From an uncultured Rivibacter sp. (lineage in GTDB: Bacteria; Pseudomonadota; Gammaproteobacteria; Burkholderiales; Burkholderiaceae), in assembly GCA_946480925.1 (NCBI GenBank), contig CAMLLU010000109.1:1-12756 (forward strand): a stretch of 12,756 nt of DNA. The letters are read 5' to 3'. The notes under the pieces are model-generated. The model did no database searches, was not told the DNA's origin, and saw only the letters and a program-made list of their open reading frames with translations. Shown here piece after piece: positions 1 through 7,091 of the stretch (the first letter of the stretch is position 1; the number at the start of each line of letters is the position of its first letter). A program made the position numbers and the translations under genes.

Positions 1-327
1 GGCGCGCTGCTGCGCCTTGGCCTGCTCGTCGAGGTACTGCTTGTTGCTGCTCCAGCCCAGGCTGCCTTGCGCGCTGCCGAGGCCGGGGTAGAGCCACAGG
101 TAGGCGCCCGAGAACACCACCGTCAGCACGAACAGCCACATCCACCAGCGCGGCAACGGGTTGTTGAGCTCGCGCAGGTCTTCGTCCCACACGTGGCCGG
201 TGGTGTTGTCATTGGCCATGACCTTGCGGCGCGCCGCAATGATGAGCAGCGCCAGGCAGGCCAGCAGGCTCAGCACCGTGACGACGGCGACGAAGAGCGA
301 CCAGCCATTGTTGAAGAAGTCGCTCAT
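1..327 (-). CDS. ccoP: Cytochrome cbb3 oxidase diheme subunit III CcoP (N-terminal part, cut by window edge)
   Basis: This is the N-terminal 109 residues of CcoP, the membrane-anchored diheme cytochrome c subunit that passes electrons to the CcoN/CcoO core of the cbb3 oxidase. The start MSDFFNNGW is followed by a membrane helix at about residues 9-31. A short loop with the family pattern GHVWDEDLRELNNPLPRWW (44-62) leads into a second helix at about 61-80, giving the two-helix anchor seen in many CcoP proteins. The frame is open at base 1, so the two CxxCH heme c sites lie outside the window. The ATG is 3 bases after the ccoQ stop and has GGGGAG just upstream. Position in ccoNOQP and the loop motif make the call firm. 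Confidence 0.95.
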   Translation of the reverse strand, partial: MSDFFNNGWSLFVAVVTVLSLLACLALLIIAARRKVMANDNTTGHVWDEDLRELNNPLPRWWMWLFVLTVVFSGAYLWLYPGLGSAQGSLGWSSNKQYLDEQAKAQQRA

Positions 328-330
328 GAT

Positions 331-477
331 TTACTCCCCGGCCTCACCGTCGAAAGGCGCCCGTGCGGCTTGTTCGAAGTCTTCGCGTCGCCGGGGCAGC
401 CAGGCCCAGGCCGCGATGCCGAGAAACATCAGCAGGCTCACCAGCGTGATGCCGCTGCGCAAAACGTTCAGGTCCAT
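331..477 (-). CDS. ccoQ: Cytochrome cbb3 oxidase small subunit CcoQ (FixQ)
   Basis: A 48-residue protein starting MDLNVLRSGITL, with a single membrane helix at about residues 9-27 and then a charged cytoplasmic tail (PRRREDFEQAA). CcoQ/FixQ proteins are one-helix peptides that stabilise the cbb3 complex, and the length, topology and place between ccoO and ccoP all fit. The start is fixed by AGGAG six bases upstream, directly after the ccoO stop. The gene ends TAA-ATC-ATG into ccoP, so translational coupling is likely. Its sequence carries little family signal of its own; the call rests mainly on position and topology. Confidence 0.92.
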   Translation of the reverse strand: MDLNVLRSGITLVSLLMFLGIAAWAWLPRRREDFEQAARAPFDGEAGE

Positions 478-487
478 CTCGGCTCCT

Positions 488-1108
488 TCACTTCATGCTG
501 GTGCCGAGCACCTGCAGGTACGCCACCAACGCATCGAGTTCGCTCTTGCCGTCCAGCGCCTTGGCCGCACCGGCGATCTCTTCGTCGGTGTAGGGCACGC
601 CCAGGCGGCGCAGTGCGGTCATGCGCGGTGCCACGCTTTGCGGGTCGACCTTGTTGCGGTCGAGCCAGGCATAGGCCGGCATGTTCGACTCGGGCACGAG
701 GTCGCGCGGGTTGATGAGGTGCAGGCGGTGCCACTCGTCGCTGTACTTGCCGCCCACGCGGTGCAGGTCGGGCCCGGTGCGTTTGCTGCCCCACTGGAAC
801 GGGCGGTCGTACACGAACTCACCCGCCGTGGAGTAGTGGCCGTAGCGCAGCGTCTCGGCGTGCAGCGGGCGCACCATCTGCGAGTGGCAGTTGTAGCAAC
901 CCTCGCGCACGTAGACGTCGCGGCCCACCAGCTGCACGGCGTCGTAGGGCTTCAGGCCCGGCGCCGCCTGCGTGGTGGAGCGCTGGAAGAACAGCGGCAC
1001 GATCTCCACCAGGCCGCCCACGGCGACGGTGACGAGGATCAGCACGATCATCAGGAAGTTGCTGGTCTCGATGCGTTCGTGACCGGTGGCTTTGTGGTTG
1101 GCAGCCAT
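488..1108 (-). CDS. ccoO: Cytochrome cbb3 oxidase monoheme subunit II CcoO
   Basis: A 206-aa membrane-anchored cytochrome c that carries electrons from CcoP to the heme/copper centre of CcoN. An N-terminal anchor helix (about 18-40) is followed by the periplasmic cytochrome domain. The heme c attachment site CYNCH is at 71-75, inside the CcoO signature [13 protein letters not shown]. The likely axial Met ligand is M143 in ESNMPAYAW. The pattern [20 protein letters not shown] (104-123) is also typical of the family. AGGAG lies six bases before the ATG. The gene follows ccoN by 27 bp and precedes ccoQ by 10 bp, so it belongs to the same transcript. Length is normal for CcoO and no catalytic residue is missing. 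Confidence 0.98.
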   Translation of the reverse strand: MAANHKATGHERIETSNFLMIVLILVTVAVGGLVEIVPLFFQRSTTQAAPGLKPYDAVQLVGRDVYVREGCYNCHSQMVRPLHAETLRYGHYSTAGEFVYDRPFQWGSKRTGPDLHRVGGKYSDEWHRLHLINPRDLVPESNMPAYAWLDRNKVDPQSVAPRMTALRRLGVPYTDEEIAGAAKALDGKSELDALVAYLQVLGTSMK

Positions 1109-1135
1109 GTGTGTTGCTCCTGTTCTGTGTTCGCC

Positions 1136-2578
1136 TCAGGCCGCGGCCGCCAGGCGCGGAATGGCGGCCGGCGCCACGCGGCCGCTCTTCACCGTCATCA
1201 CCACGTTCCAGGCCATGACGCACATGCCGGCGAGGTAGAGCAGACCGCCCGCGAGGCGGATCACGTAGAAGGGGTACGTGGCCTTCACGCTCTCGACGAA
1301 GCTGTAGACCAGCGTGCCGTCGGGGTTGAGGGCACGCCACATGAGGCCTTGCATCACGCCGGCGATCCACATGGCGGCGATGTAGAGCACGATGCCCAGC
1401 GTGGCGATCCAGAAGTGCACGTTGATGGCCGGCACGCTGTACATCGTGGTACGGCCGAACATGCGCGGGATCAGGTAGTACAGCGAGCCCATCGAGATGA
1501 GGCCCACCCAGCCCAGCGCGCCAGTGTGCACGTGGCCCACCGTCCAGTCGGTGTAGTGCGACAGCGCGTTCACCGTCTTGATGGACATCATGGGCCCCTC
1601 GAAGGTGGACATGCCGTAGAACGACAGCGCCACGATGAGGAACTTGAGGATGGGGTCGTCACGCAGCTTGTGCCAGGCACCCGACAGCGTCATCACGCCG
1701 TTGATCATGCCGCCCCAGCTGGGTGCGAGCAGCACCAGCGAGAACAGCATGCCCACGCTTTGCGCCCAGTCGGGCAGCGCGGTGTAGTGCAGGTGGTGGG
1801 GGCCGGCCCACATGTAGGTGAAGATCAGCGCCCAGAAGTGCACGATGGACAGGCGGTAGCTGTACACCGGGCGCTCGGCCTGCTTGGGGATGTAGTAGTA
1901 CATCATCCCGAGGAAGCCCGCCGTGAGGAAGAAGCCCACCGCGTTGTGGCCGTACCACCACTGCACCATCGCGTCCTGCACGCCGGCATAGGCCGAGTAG
2001 CTCTTCCACAGGCTGGCCGGCATGGCCGCGCTGTTGACGAGGTGCAGCAGCGCCACCGCGAGGATGAACGCACCGAAGAACCAGTTGGCCACGTAGATGT
2101 GGCGCACGCGGCGCATGCCGATGGTGCCGAAGAACACCACCGCATAGGCCACCCACACCAGCGTGATGAGGATGTCGATCGGCCACTCGAGCTCGGCGTA
2201 TTCCTTGCCGCTGGTGATGCCCAGCGGCAGCGTCACCGCGGCCAGCACGATCACGGCCTGCCAGCCCCAGAAGGTGAAGTTGGCGAGCCACGGTGCGAAC
2301 AGCTTGACCTGGCAGGTGCGCTGCACCACGTGGTACGAAGTGGCAAAGAGCGCGCAGCCGCCGAACGCGAAGATCACCGCGTTGGTGTGCAGCGGGCGCA
2401 GGCGCCCGTAGCTGAGCCAGGGAATGCCGGCGCCCAGTTCGGGCCAGGCCAGTTGTGCGGCGATGAACACGCCGACGGCCATGCCGACGATGCCCCAAAG
2501 CACGGCTGCGAGCGCAAAGCCGCGCACCGCAAAGTCGTCGTAAGTGGTTGCTGTGAGTCTTTCGCTGGAGGCTTCCAT
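1136..2578 (-). CDS. ccoN: Cytochrome cbb3 oxidase catalytic subunit I CcoN
   Basis: A 480-aa polytopic heme-copper oxidase subunit that reduces O2 to water at a high-affinity heme b3/CuB centre and contributes to proton pumping. All expected ligands are visible: H64 (in [10 protein letters not shown]) and H351 for heme b; H349 (in VGHVHTG) for heme b3; H211 ([10 protein letters not shown]), H261 and H262 (AGPHHLHY) for CuB. Y255 in FTYMWAGP matches the Tyr cross-linked to a CuB His in C-family oxidases, and E327 in TFEGP is the conserved membrane Glu. Their spacing equals that of the Pseudomonas stutzeri enzyme with a constant offset of four. A purine-rich AGAAGGGG lies before the ATG. An FNR-type box 63-76 bases upstream suggests oxygen-limited expression. 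No truncation or frameshift is seen. Confidence 0.99.
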   Translation of the reverse strand: MEASSERLTATTYDDFAVRGFALAAVLWGIVGMAVGVFIAAQLAWPELGAGIPWLSYGRLRPLHTNAVIFAFGGCALFATSYHVVQRTCQVKLFAPWLANFTFWGWQAVIVLAAVTLPLGITSGKEYAELEWPIDILITLVWVAYAVVFFGTIGMRRVRHIYVANWFFGAFILAVALLHLVNSAAMPASLWKSYSAYAGVQDAMVQWWYGHNAVGFFLTAGFLGMMYYYIPKQAERPVYSYRLSIVHFWALIFTYMWAGPHHLHYTALPDWAQSVGMLFSLVLLAPSWGGMINGVMTLSGAWHKLRDDPILKFLIVALSFYGMSTFEGPMMSIKTVNALSHYTDWTVGHVHTGALGWVGLISMGSLYYLIPRMFGRTTMYSVPAINVHFWIATLGIVLYIAAMWIAGVMQGLMWRALNPDGTLVYSFVESVKATYPFYVIRLAGGLLYLAGMCVMAWNVVMTVKSGRVAPAAIPRLAAAA

Positions 2579-2612
2579 CGCCTACCCCTTCTCTCTTCGT
2601 GGGTACAGGCGA

Positions 2613-2654
2613 ATTGTTCGATCGCCCCTCAGCGTGAGGCTTGATCGCTGTCAA
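2613..2654 (-). promoter_or_regulatory. FNR/Anr-type box and -10-like element upstream of ccoN
   Basis: TTGATCGCTGTCAA at 2641-2654 matches the FNR/Anr consensus TTGAT-N4-ATCAA at 9 of 10 positions. It lies inside the 3' end of ccoS. On the minus strand a -10-like AACAAT (2613-2618, 4 of 6 to TATAAT) is centred 32 bp downstream, the geometry of a class II FNR promoter centred near -41.5. The ccoN start is about 28 bp past the predicted transcription start. This would give ccoNOQP an oxygen-controlled promoter of its own inside the larger transcript. FNR/Anr control of cco operons is well established; its action here is inferred. Confidence 0.75.
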
Positions 2655-2811
2655 CCAAATGCGTGTCAGGCCGGGATTCGTCTTCGAGAATGCGTTCGCC
2701 TTCACGCTCCACGTTCTCGAACTGGCCGCCCTGCAGCGCCCATGCGAACACGCCGATGATGGCGAGCACCAGCAATGCGGAAAGCGGCACGAGCAGGAAG
2801 AGGATGTCCAT
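2629..2811 (-). CDS. ccoS: Cbb3 oxidase maturation protein CcoS
   Basis: A 60-residue membrane protein starting MDILFLLVPLSALLVL. It has one helix at about residues 3-26, then the family hallmark WALQGGQFENVEREGERIL (24-42) and an acidic tail. CcoS is required for insertion of cofactors (heme b and CuB) into CcoN in Rhodobacter, and typical homologues are about 50-60 aa. The gene follows ccoI by 14 bp, with CAAGG as a modest ribosome binding site, and precedes ccoN by 50 bp. It is too short to stand out by length alone and is the tail of a longer spurious frame; the ATG at 2811 gives a full-length family match. Its last codons overlap the FNR box serving ccoN. Confidence 0.95.
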   Translation of the reverse strand: MDILFLLVPLSALLVLAIIGVFAWALQGGQFENVEREGERILEDESRPDTHLVDSDQASR

Positions 2812-2825
2812 GGCCTTGCTGCGCT

Positions 2826-5171
2826 TCAACGCGCGCTGAGCGGCACAGCGCTTCGCCCCTGCACGGGCTGTTGCGAGAGGTGCGGTGCGTGCTGCTTCGT
2901 GGTGCTGGTCAACGTGGCCAGGCAGGTCATGTTGGTCAACCGGGCGCCGTTGCGCAGACGACCTGCGTTGAGCACCACGAACAACGAGCTTGCGACCATG
3001 CCCAGCCCCGCAGCCCAGGGCGGCAGCCAGCCCAGCATGGCCAGCGGCACGCACACCGCGTTGTAGGCGGCGGCCCATGCGAGGTTCTGCCGCACCACCG
3101 ACACCGTGCGCTGCGCCAGCCGGCGTGCAGCCACCACGTCGGCCACGTGCGCCCCCAATGACGTGAAGTCGGCCTGCGCGCACAGCTGCGGCGCGCCCTG
3201 CCCTATGGCGAACGACACGTCGGCACGCGCGGCCACCGGGCCGTCGTTCACGCCGTCGCCCACCATTGCAACGACGAGGCCCTGAGCTTGCGCGGCTTGC
3301 ACATAGGCGAGCTTGTCTTCGGGCGTGGCGCCGCCTTGCACTTCCACGATGCCCAGCGCCTGCGCCACGCGCCGCGCCGCCGCGGGCTGGTCGCCAGAGA
3401 GCAGCGCCACGCGCACGCCTTCGGCCTGCAGCTGTGCAAGGGCCTCGCGCGCATCGGCCCGCAGCGTTTCGTCGAAGCTGAAGACGCCCATCGGCCGCCC
3501 GTCCACCGAGAGCCACGCCGTCGTGCGCTCCGCAGGTGTGGGGTGCACCCCGGGGCATGCGAAGGCCGGCGCACCGAGGCGCCACGTGCGGCCTTGCGCG
3601 TCGCGGCCGCAAAGGCCGCGGCCCGGGCGCTCTTCCACCTGCGCCATGGCCACTGCATCGCCCTGCGCGGCCTCGGCCAATGCGCGCGCCACGGGGTGCA
3701 GCGAGGCTTGTGCCAAGCCGGCCGCGTGCCGCAACAGCTCCCGCTCGGCCATGGTGCCCGCGCGTTCGACACTCGCCACGGCAAGACGGTCTTGCGTGAG
3801 CGTGCCGGTCTTGTCGAACACGAAGAGCTTTACCTTCGCCAGGGCCTCGAGCGCCGAGAACTGCCGCACCAGCACGCCACGGCGCGCCAACGTGCCACCT
3901 GCGGCCAGCAGCGCCGCCGGTGTGGCCAGCGAGAGCGCACACGGGCAAGTGACGATGAGCACGGCCACCGCCACCCACAAGGCGCGCGCCGGTTCGATGA
4001 AGCTCCACGCAAGAGCCGAGAGCCCGGCCACCAGCAGCACCGCCCACAGGAACGGGCCCGCAAAGCGGTCGGCCAGCCGCACGGCTTCGGGCCGCTCGGT
4101 GGCGGCGCGCTGCATGAGAGAGACGATCTGCGCCTGCCGCGTGTCTTGCGCCGTGCGCTGCACGAGCATCACCACCGGGGCAGAAAGGTTGAAGCTGCCT
4201 GCGACGACCTCGTCGCCCACGCGGCGCAGCACGGGCCTGGACTCGCCCGTGAGCAACGCCTCGTCCACCTGCGCTTCGCCTTCGAGCAGGCGGCCGTCTG
4301 CCGGGAAGGCCTGGCCGGGCCGCACGCGCACGCGGTCGCCCGCGCGCAGCCGGCACACCGGCACGGTTTCTCTGCCCGCCTCGCACAGGCGCTCGGCCGT
4401 TTCGGGCAAGGCGTTCACCAGCCCTTCGAGCGCTGCGGCCGTGGCGTCGCGCGAGCGCATTTCGAGGTAGCGCCCGCCGAGCAGGAAGAACACGAACATC
4501 GTGAGCGAGTCGAAGTACACCTCGCTGCCGAACACGCCGCCGGGGTCGAACGTGACCGCCGTGCTGGCCGCGAAGGTGACGCCGATGCCCAGCGCCACCG
4601 GCACGTCCATGCCGATGCGCCTGCGTTCGAGGTCGGCCCACGCACCGCGAAAGAAAGGCCCCGCCGAAAACAGCACCACCGGGGCCGAAAGCAGCCAGCT
4701 GGCCCATTGCAGCAACCGCTCGATGTCGGCGCTCATGCTGCCGGGCGCGGCCACGTAGGCCGGCGTGGCGTACATCATCACCTGCATCATGCAGAAGCCC
4801 GCCACGAACAGGCGCCACAGCATCTGGCGGCGCTGCCGCGCACGGGCGGCTTCGGCGTGCATCGAAAGCGCGGGGAAGGCCTGGTAGCCCGCGCCCTCCA
4901 CCGCCTGCGCGATGCGCGAGGCCGCCGTGCGTGCCGGGTCCCAGCGCACGGTGGCGCGGCCGGTCACCGCATTGACGTTGGCAGCTTCCACACCCGGCAT
5001 GGCCAGCAGCACACGCTCGATGTCGAGCGAGCAGGCCGCGCAGTCCATGCCTTCGATGCACAACGCCGATTCGGCGTGCATCTCACCCTGGGGGCCAGGC
5101 ACCGGGCGCGTGAAGCGGGTTTGCTCCTCCGCGTCGTCCCAGGCAACGCCGGTAACCCCGTTGTTCGACAT
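2826..5171 (-). CDS. ccoI: CcoI-type copper-translocating P1B ATPase for cbb3 oxidase assembly
   Basis: A 781-aa P-type ATPase that exports Cu+ across the inner membrane to supply CuB of the cbb3 oxidase. An N-terminal HMA domain has the copper motif GMDCAAC (41-47). Eight membrane helices can be drawn. The core motifs are complete: TGES at 308-311, the transmembrane CPC at 409-411, the phosphorylation site DKTGT at 453-457 (D453), the P1B-specific HP at 492-493 and GDGVNDGP at 638-645. YN at 703-704 and MxxSS at 725-729 complete the Cu+ site signature. Placement directly before ccoS-ccoN separates it from general copper-detoxification CopA. The start at 5171 lacks a strong ribosome site; M31 (base 5081), just before the HMA domain, is an alternative. 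It lies 10 bp after the stress-protein gene, so they are probably cotranscribed. Confidence 0.96.
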   Translation of the reverse strand: MSNNGVTGVAWDDAEEQTRFTRPVPGPQGEMHAESALCIEGMDCAACSLDIERVLLAMPGVEAANVNAVTGRATVRWDPARTAASRIAQAVEGAGYQAFPALSMHAEAARARQRRQMLWRLFVAGFCMMQVMMYATPAYVAAPGSMSADIERLLQWASWLLSAPVVLFSAGPFFRGAWADLERRRIGMDVPVALGIGVTFAASTAVTFDPGGVFGSEVYFDSLTMFVFFLLGGRYLEMRSRDATAAALEGLVNALPETAERLCEAGRETVPVCRLRAGDRVRVRPGQAFPADGRLLEGEAQVDEALLTGESRPVLRRVGDEVVAGSFNLSAPVVMLVQRTAQDTRQAQIVSLMQRAATERPEAVRLADRFAGPFLWAVLLVAGLSALAWSFIEPARALWVAVAVLIVTCPCALSLATPAALLAAGGTLARRGVLVRQFSALEALAKVKLFVFDKTGTLTQDRLAVASVERAGTMAERELLRHAAGLAQASLHPVARALAEAAQGDAVAMAQVEERPGRGLCGRDAQGRTWRLGAPAFACPGVHPTPAERTTAWLSVDGRPMGVFSFDETLRADAREALAQLQAEGVRVALLSGDQPAAARRVAQALGIVEVQGGATPEDKLAYVQAAQAQGLVVAMVGDGVNDGPVAARADVSFAIGQGAPQLCAQADFTSLGAHVADVVAARRLAQRTVSVVRQNLAWAAAYNAVCVPLAMLGWLPPWAAGLGMVASSLFVVLNAGRLRNGARLTNMTCLATLTSTTKQHAPHLSQQPVQGRSAVPLSAR

Positions 5172-5181
5172 CGGCCGCTTG

Positions 5182-5604
5182 CTATCGAATGATCAGCACC
5201 GGTGCCTTGCACTGCGCCAGCACACGCGTGGTCACCGAGCCCAGCACCAGCCCGCCCAGTGCCGAATGGCCGTGCGAGCCCATGGCCACGAGGTCGAAGC
5301 CGCCGCTGTTGGCGGCCTCGGCCAGCACGTCGGGTGCGTGGCCCACCACGTGCGTGAACTCGGCCTTCCAACCCTGCTGCGCGATGAAGCTGCGCACCGG
5401 GCCGAGCGCCTTTTCGGCTTCTTCCTTGTAGTAATCGTGCAGCTCGGCGTTCGAGAAGTAGGCCCCGGCGCGCGGGGGTACCGGCGGCACCACGGTCATG
5501 ACCACGTACAGCGTGTCGCCGCGCAGGAATTCGTCATGCGCGGCAAGGTAGGCCAGCATGCGCTTGGTGTAGGCGCTGCCGTCCACGGCCAACAGAACTT
5601 TCAT
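5182..5604 (-). CDS. Universal stress protein (UspA family), ATP-binding type
   Basis: A 140-aa single-domain cytoplasmic universal stress protein. It starts MKVLLAVDGSAYT, with the nucleotide-contacting Asp at position 8. Near the C-terminus it has the ATP-binding pattern G-2x-G-9x-G-S (G109, G112, G122, S123) in the stretch MGSHGHSALGGLVLGSVT, so it belongs to the nucleotide-binding subgroup. An in-frame upstream ATG (base 5640) exists, but the start at 5604 was chosen because the fold begins there and GGAG sits a suitable distance upstream. It is the first gene of the leftward cco block, 10 bp before ccoI, and has a perfect FNR/Anr box upstream. Such proteins are often induced by oxygen limitation; the exact role here is unknown. 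Confidence 0.93.
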   Translation of the reverse strand: MKVLLAVDGSAYTKRMLAYLAAHDEFLRGDTLYVVMTVVPPVPPRAGAYFSNAELHDYYKEEAEKALGPVRSFIAQQGWKAEFTHVVGHAPDVLAEAANSGGFDLVAMGSHGHSALGGLVLGSVTTRVLAQCKAPVLIIR

Positions 5605-5638
5605 GGGAGTCTCCGCCAGGCTTGTTGCGATGCGCCGC

Positions 5639-5680
5639 ATCTTGCTTGCAGCACCGCCCCCTTGGCTTGATGCGCATCAA
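5639..5680 (-). promoter_or_regulatory. Perfect FNR/Anr box and -10-like element upstream of the stress-protein/cco operon
   Basis: TTGATGCGCATCAA at 5667-5680 is a perfect 14-bp palindrome and a full match to the FNR/Anr consensus TTGAT-N4-ATCAA. It lies in the 150-bp divergent region between the stress-protein gene and the hemerythrin gene. Towards the stress-protein gene, a -10-like CAAGAT (5639-5644, only 3 of 6 to TATAAT) is centred 32 bp away, matching class II activation. In the plus direction the equivalent position (5703-5708) has no -10 resemblance. The box therefore probably activates the leftward operon; an effect on the hemerythrin gene is possible but not supported by spacing. 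Confidence 0.82.
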
Positions 5681-5754
5681 GCTGTCGCCACGCCACCCAC
5701 GCGGCTTGCGGCACGTCAAGCACAAGGCTTTGGGAGCCTGCGGACAATGCCCGC

Positions 5755-6318
5755 ATGCACAAGATCTCGCTGCCCGGCAGCGCCACCAAGGCCGCCACCT
5801 TCGAACAGCCGTTCGACATGCTCGACGCCTGCCACGACCGCGTGCGCCGATCGCTCGACCTGCTGCAACGGCTGGTGCAGCACACGGCCACGCACGGCGC
5901 CGACCCACAGGCACGCGATGCGGCGCGTGACGTTCTTCGCTACTTCACGCTGGCCGCCCCTGCACACCACGAAGATGAAGAGCGCCACGTGATCCCCGCA
6001 CTGCGCGCGACCGGCGAGCCCGACGCCCTGGCCGCTGCGCAGCAGATGCTCGACGACCACGAGCGCATCCGCACCACCTGGGCCGCGCTCGAGCCCCTGC
6101 TCACGCGGCTGGCCGAGGGCACGATGCCCGAACACGCCGCGCTGGCTCATGCGGCACAAGCCTTTGCCGACGTGCACGAGGGCCACCTGCACCTCGAAGA
6201 CGGCCTGGCCTTTCCGCGGGCGCGATCGCTCGTCGAGCGGCAAGGCTCACGGGCCATGCAGGCCATGGGCCGCGAGATGGCCGCGCGCCGCGGTGTGCGG
6301 GTCGTCGACAACCCTTGA
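5755..6318 (+). CDS. Hemerythrin-like HHE-domain protein
   Basis: A 187-aa soluble protein with the four-helix hemerythrin pattern and no signal peptide. Candidate di-iron ligands appear in family order: H27 (DACHDRV), H71/H72 with E75/E76 (PAHHEDEERH), H102 (DDHERI), and H141 or H144 with E148 (VHEGHLHLEDG). Bacterial members of PF01814 bind O2, or sense or handle NO and iron; which of these applies cannot be read from the sequence. It is divergent from the stress-protein gene across a region with a perfect FNR/Anr box. No good ribosome site precedes the ATG; GGGAG is 18 bases upstream. An ATG at 5747 is out of frame. The C-terminal ~30 residues are basic and outside the domain. Confidence 0.88.
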   Translation: MHKISLPGSATKAATFEQPFDMLDACHDRVRRSLDLLQRLVQHTATHGADPQARDAARDVLRYFTLAAPAHHEDEERHVIPALRATGEPDALAAAQQMLDDHERIRTTWAALEPLLTRLAEGTMPEHAALAHAAQAFADVHEGHLHLEDGLAFPRARSLVERQGSRAMQAMGREMAARRGVRVVDNP

Positions 6319-6356
6319 TGCGACGCAACATGCGCGGCAGCGAGGCGCGCTGAAAT
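6315..6356 (+). promoter_or_regulatory. Possible weak FNR-like site and promoter upstream of ompW
   Basis: TTGATGCGACGCAA at 6315-6328 has one perfect FNR half-site and a degenerate second one (8 of 10 overall), overlapping the hemerythrin stop codon. A -10-like TGAAAT (6351-6356, 4 of 6) is centred 32 bp downstream, the same spacing as at the two stronger boxes in this window. FNR control of ompW is known in Escherichia coli. The match is weak enough to be chance; the spacing is the main argument. Confidence 0.35.
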
Positions 6357-6409
6357 GTCTGCCAGCGGGAGCCCACGGCCGGCTTCCCAACAACGAAAGA
6401 AAGCAGACC

Positions 6410-7021
6410 ATGTTCCCCAAGAAACTCCTCGCCCTGGCCTTTGCGGCCGCAGTTGCCCTGCCCCTTGCCGCGCAGGCGCAAGACGGCCCCTGGCTGGTGC
6501 GCCTGCGCGCCGTCAACCTCGACAGCGCGAACAAGGACTCCACCGGGCTCGACCTCTCGATCGACAACAAGGTCATTCCCGAAGTCGACGTCTCGTACTT
6601 CTTCACGCCCGAGTTCGCCGCCGAACTCGTGCTCACCTACCCGCAAAAGCACAAGATCCGTTCGGGCAGCACCGAGATCGGCTCGCTCAAGCACCTGCCT
6701 CCCACGCTCACCGTGCAGTACCACTTCACGAAGCTGGGGGCCTTCAAGCCCTACGTTGGCGCGGGCGTGAACTACACGCGTTTCTCCAGCGTCGAGTTCA
6801 ACCCCGCCGTGCAGGCGCTGCTGCAACCCAGCATCGAGAAGAACAGTTTCGGCCTCGCCGCGCAGCTGGGCGCCGACTACGAGATCAGCAAGGGCGTGTA
6901 CCTCAACGTCGACGTGAAGAAGGTGCAGATCCGCACCGACGTGAAGTCCTTCGGCACCAAGGTCGGCGAGTTCCGCGTCGACCCATGGCTGGCCGGCGTG
7001 GGCGTGGGCATGAGGTTCTGA
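6410..7021 (+). CDS. ompW: OmpW-family outer-membrane beta-barrel protein
   Basis: A 203-aa secreted protein. Residues 1-23 form a signal peptide (basic MFPKK, hydrophobic core, cleavage after AQA), giving a mature protein of about 180 aa, normal for OmpW. Family features are the alternating-strand pattern, LPPTLTVQYHF (96-106), PYVGAGVNYTRF (114-125) and a C-terminal strand DPWLAGVGVGMRF ending in Phe, the outer-membrane assembly signal. OmpW forms a small eight-stranded barrel linked to passage of hydrophobic molecules and to stress and anaerobic adaptation. A longer in-frame extension to 6149 overlaps the hemerythrin gene and was rejected: the start at 6410 gives a clean signal peptide and has AAGAAAG upstream. 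The gene is 91 bp after the hemerythrin gene and may have its own promoter. Confidence 0.94.
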   Translation: MFPKKLLALAFAAAVALPLAAQAQDGPWLVRLRAVNLDSANKDSTGLDLSIDNKVIPEVDVSYFFTPEFAAELVLTYPQKHKIRSGSTEIGSLKHLPPTLTVQYHFTKLGAFKPYVGAGVNYTRFSSVEFNPAVQALLQPSIEKNSFGLAAQLGADYEISKGVYLNVDVKKVQIRTDVKSFGTKVGEFRVDPWLAGVGVGMRF

Positions 7022-7044
7022 CGTTCCCGCTCGCATCGCAGGCG

Positions 7045-7086
7045 TCGGCGCATTCGCGCCGAACGCCCGCTCCATGCATGGCGGGC
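7045..7086. terminator. Two short GC hairpins between convergent genes, possible terminator
   Basis: The 70-bp gap between the convergent ompW and small membrane-protein genes has two inverted repeats. TCGGCGC (7045-7051) and GCGCCGA (7056-7062) pair as a perfect 7-bp stem with a 4-base loop. GCCCGC (7065-7070) pairs with GCGGGC (7081-7086) around ATGCAT. Neither is followed by a T tract on either strand, so they are not canonical intrinsic terminators. Their place between converging genes is the only support for termination. Confidence 0.35.
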
Positions 7087-7091
7087 TGGCC

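Noticed and set aside
161..2644. Long plus-strand open frame (827 codons) opposite ccoNOQ.
   Set aside because: It is antisense to verified ccoN, ccoO and ccoQ, is very rich in His/Arg/Ala as expected from the complement of GC-rich codons, and shows no family motif.
3288..5192. Plus-strand open frame of 634 codons opposite ccoI.
   Set aside because: Its His/Arg-rich composition mirrors ccoI on the other strand, and ccoI has every P1B motif.
5706..5719. TTGCGGCACGTCAA as a second FNR box driving the hemerythrin gene.
   Set aside because: Three of ten consensus positions mismatch, including two in the key TTGAT half, and no -10 element lies at the 32-bp spacing.
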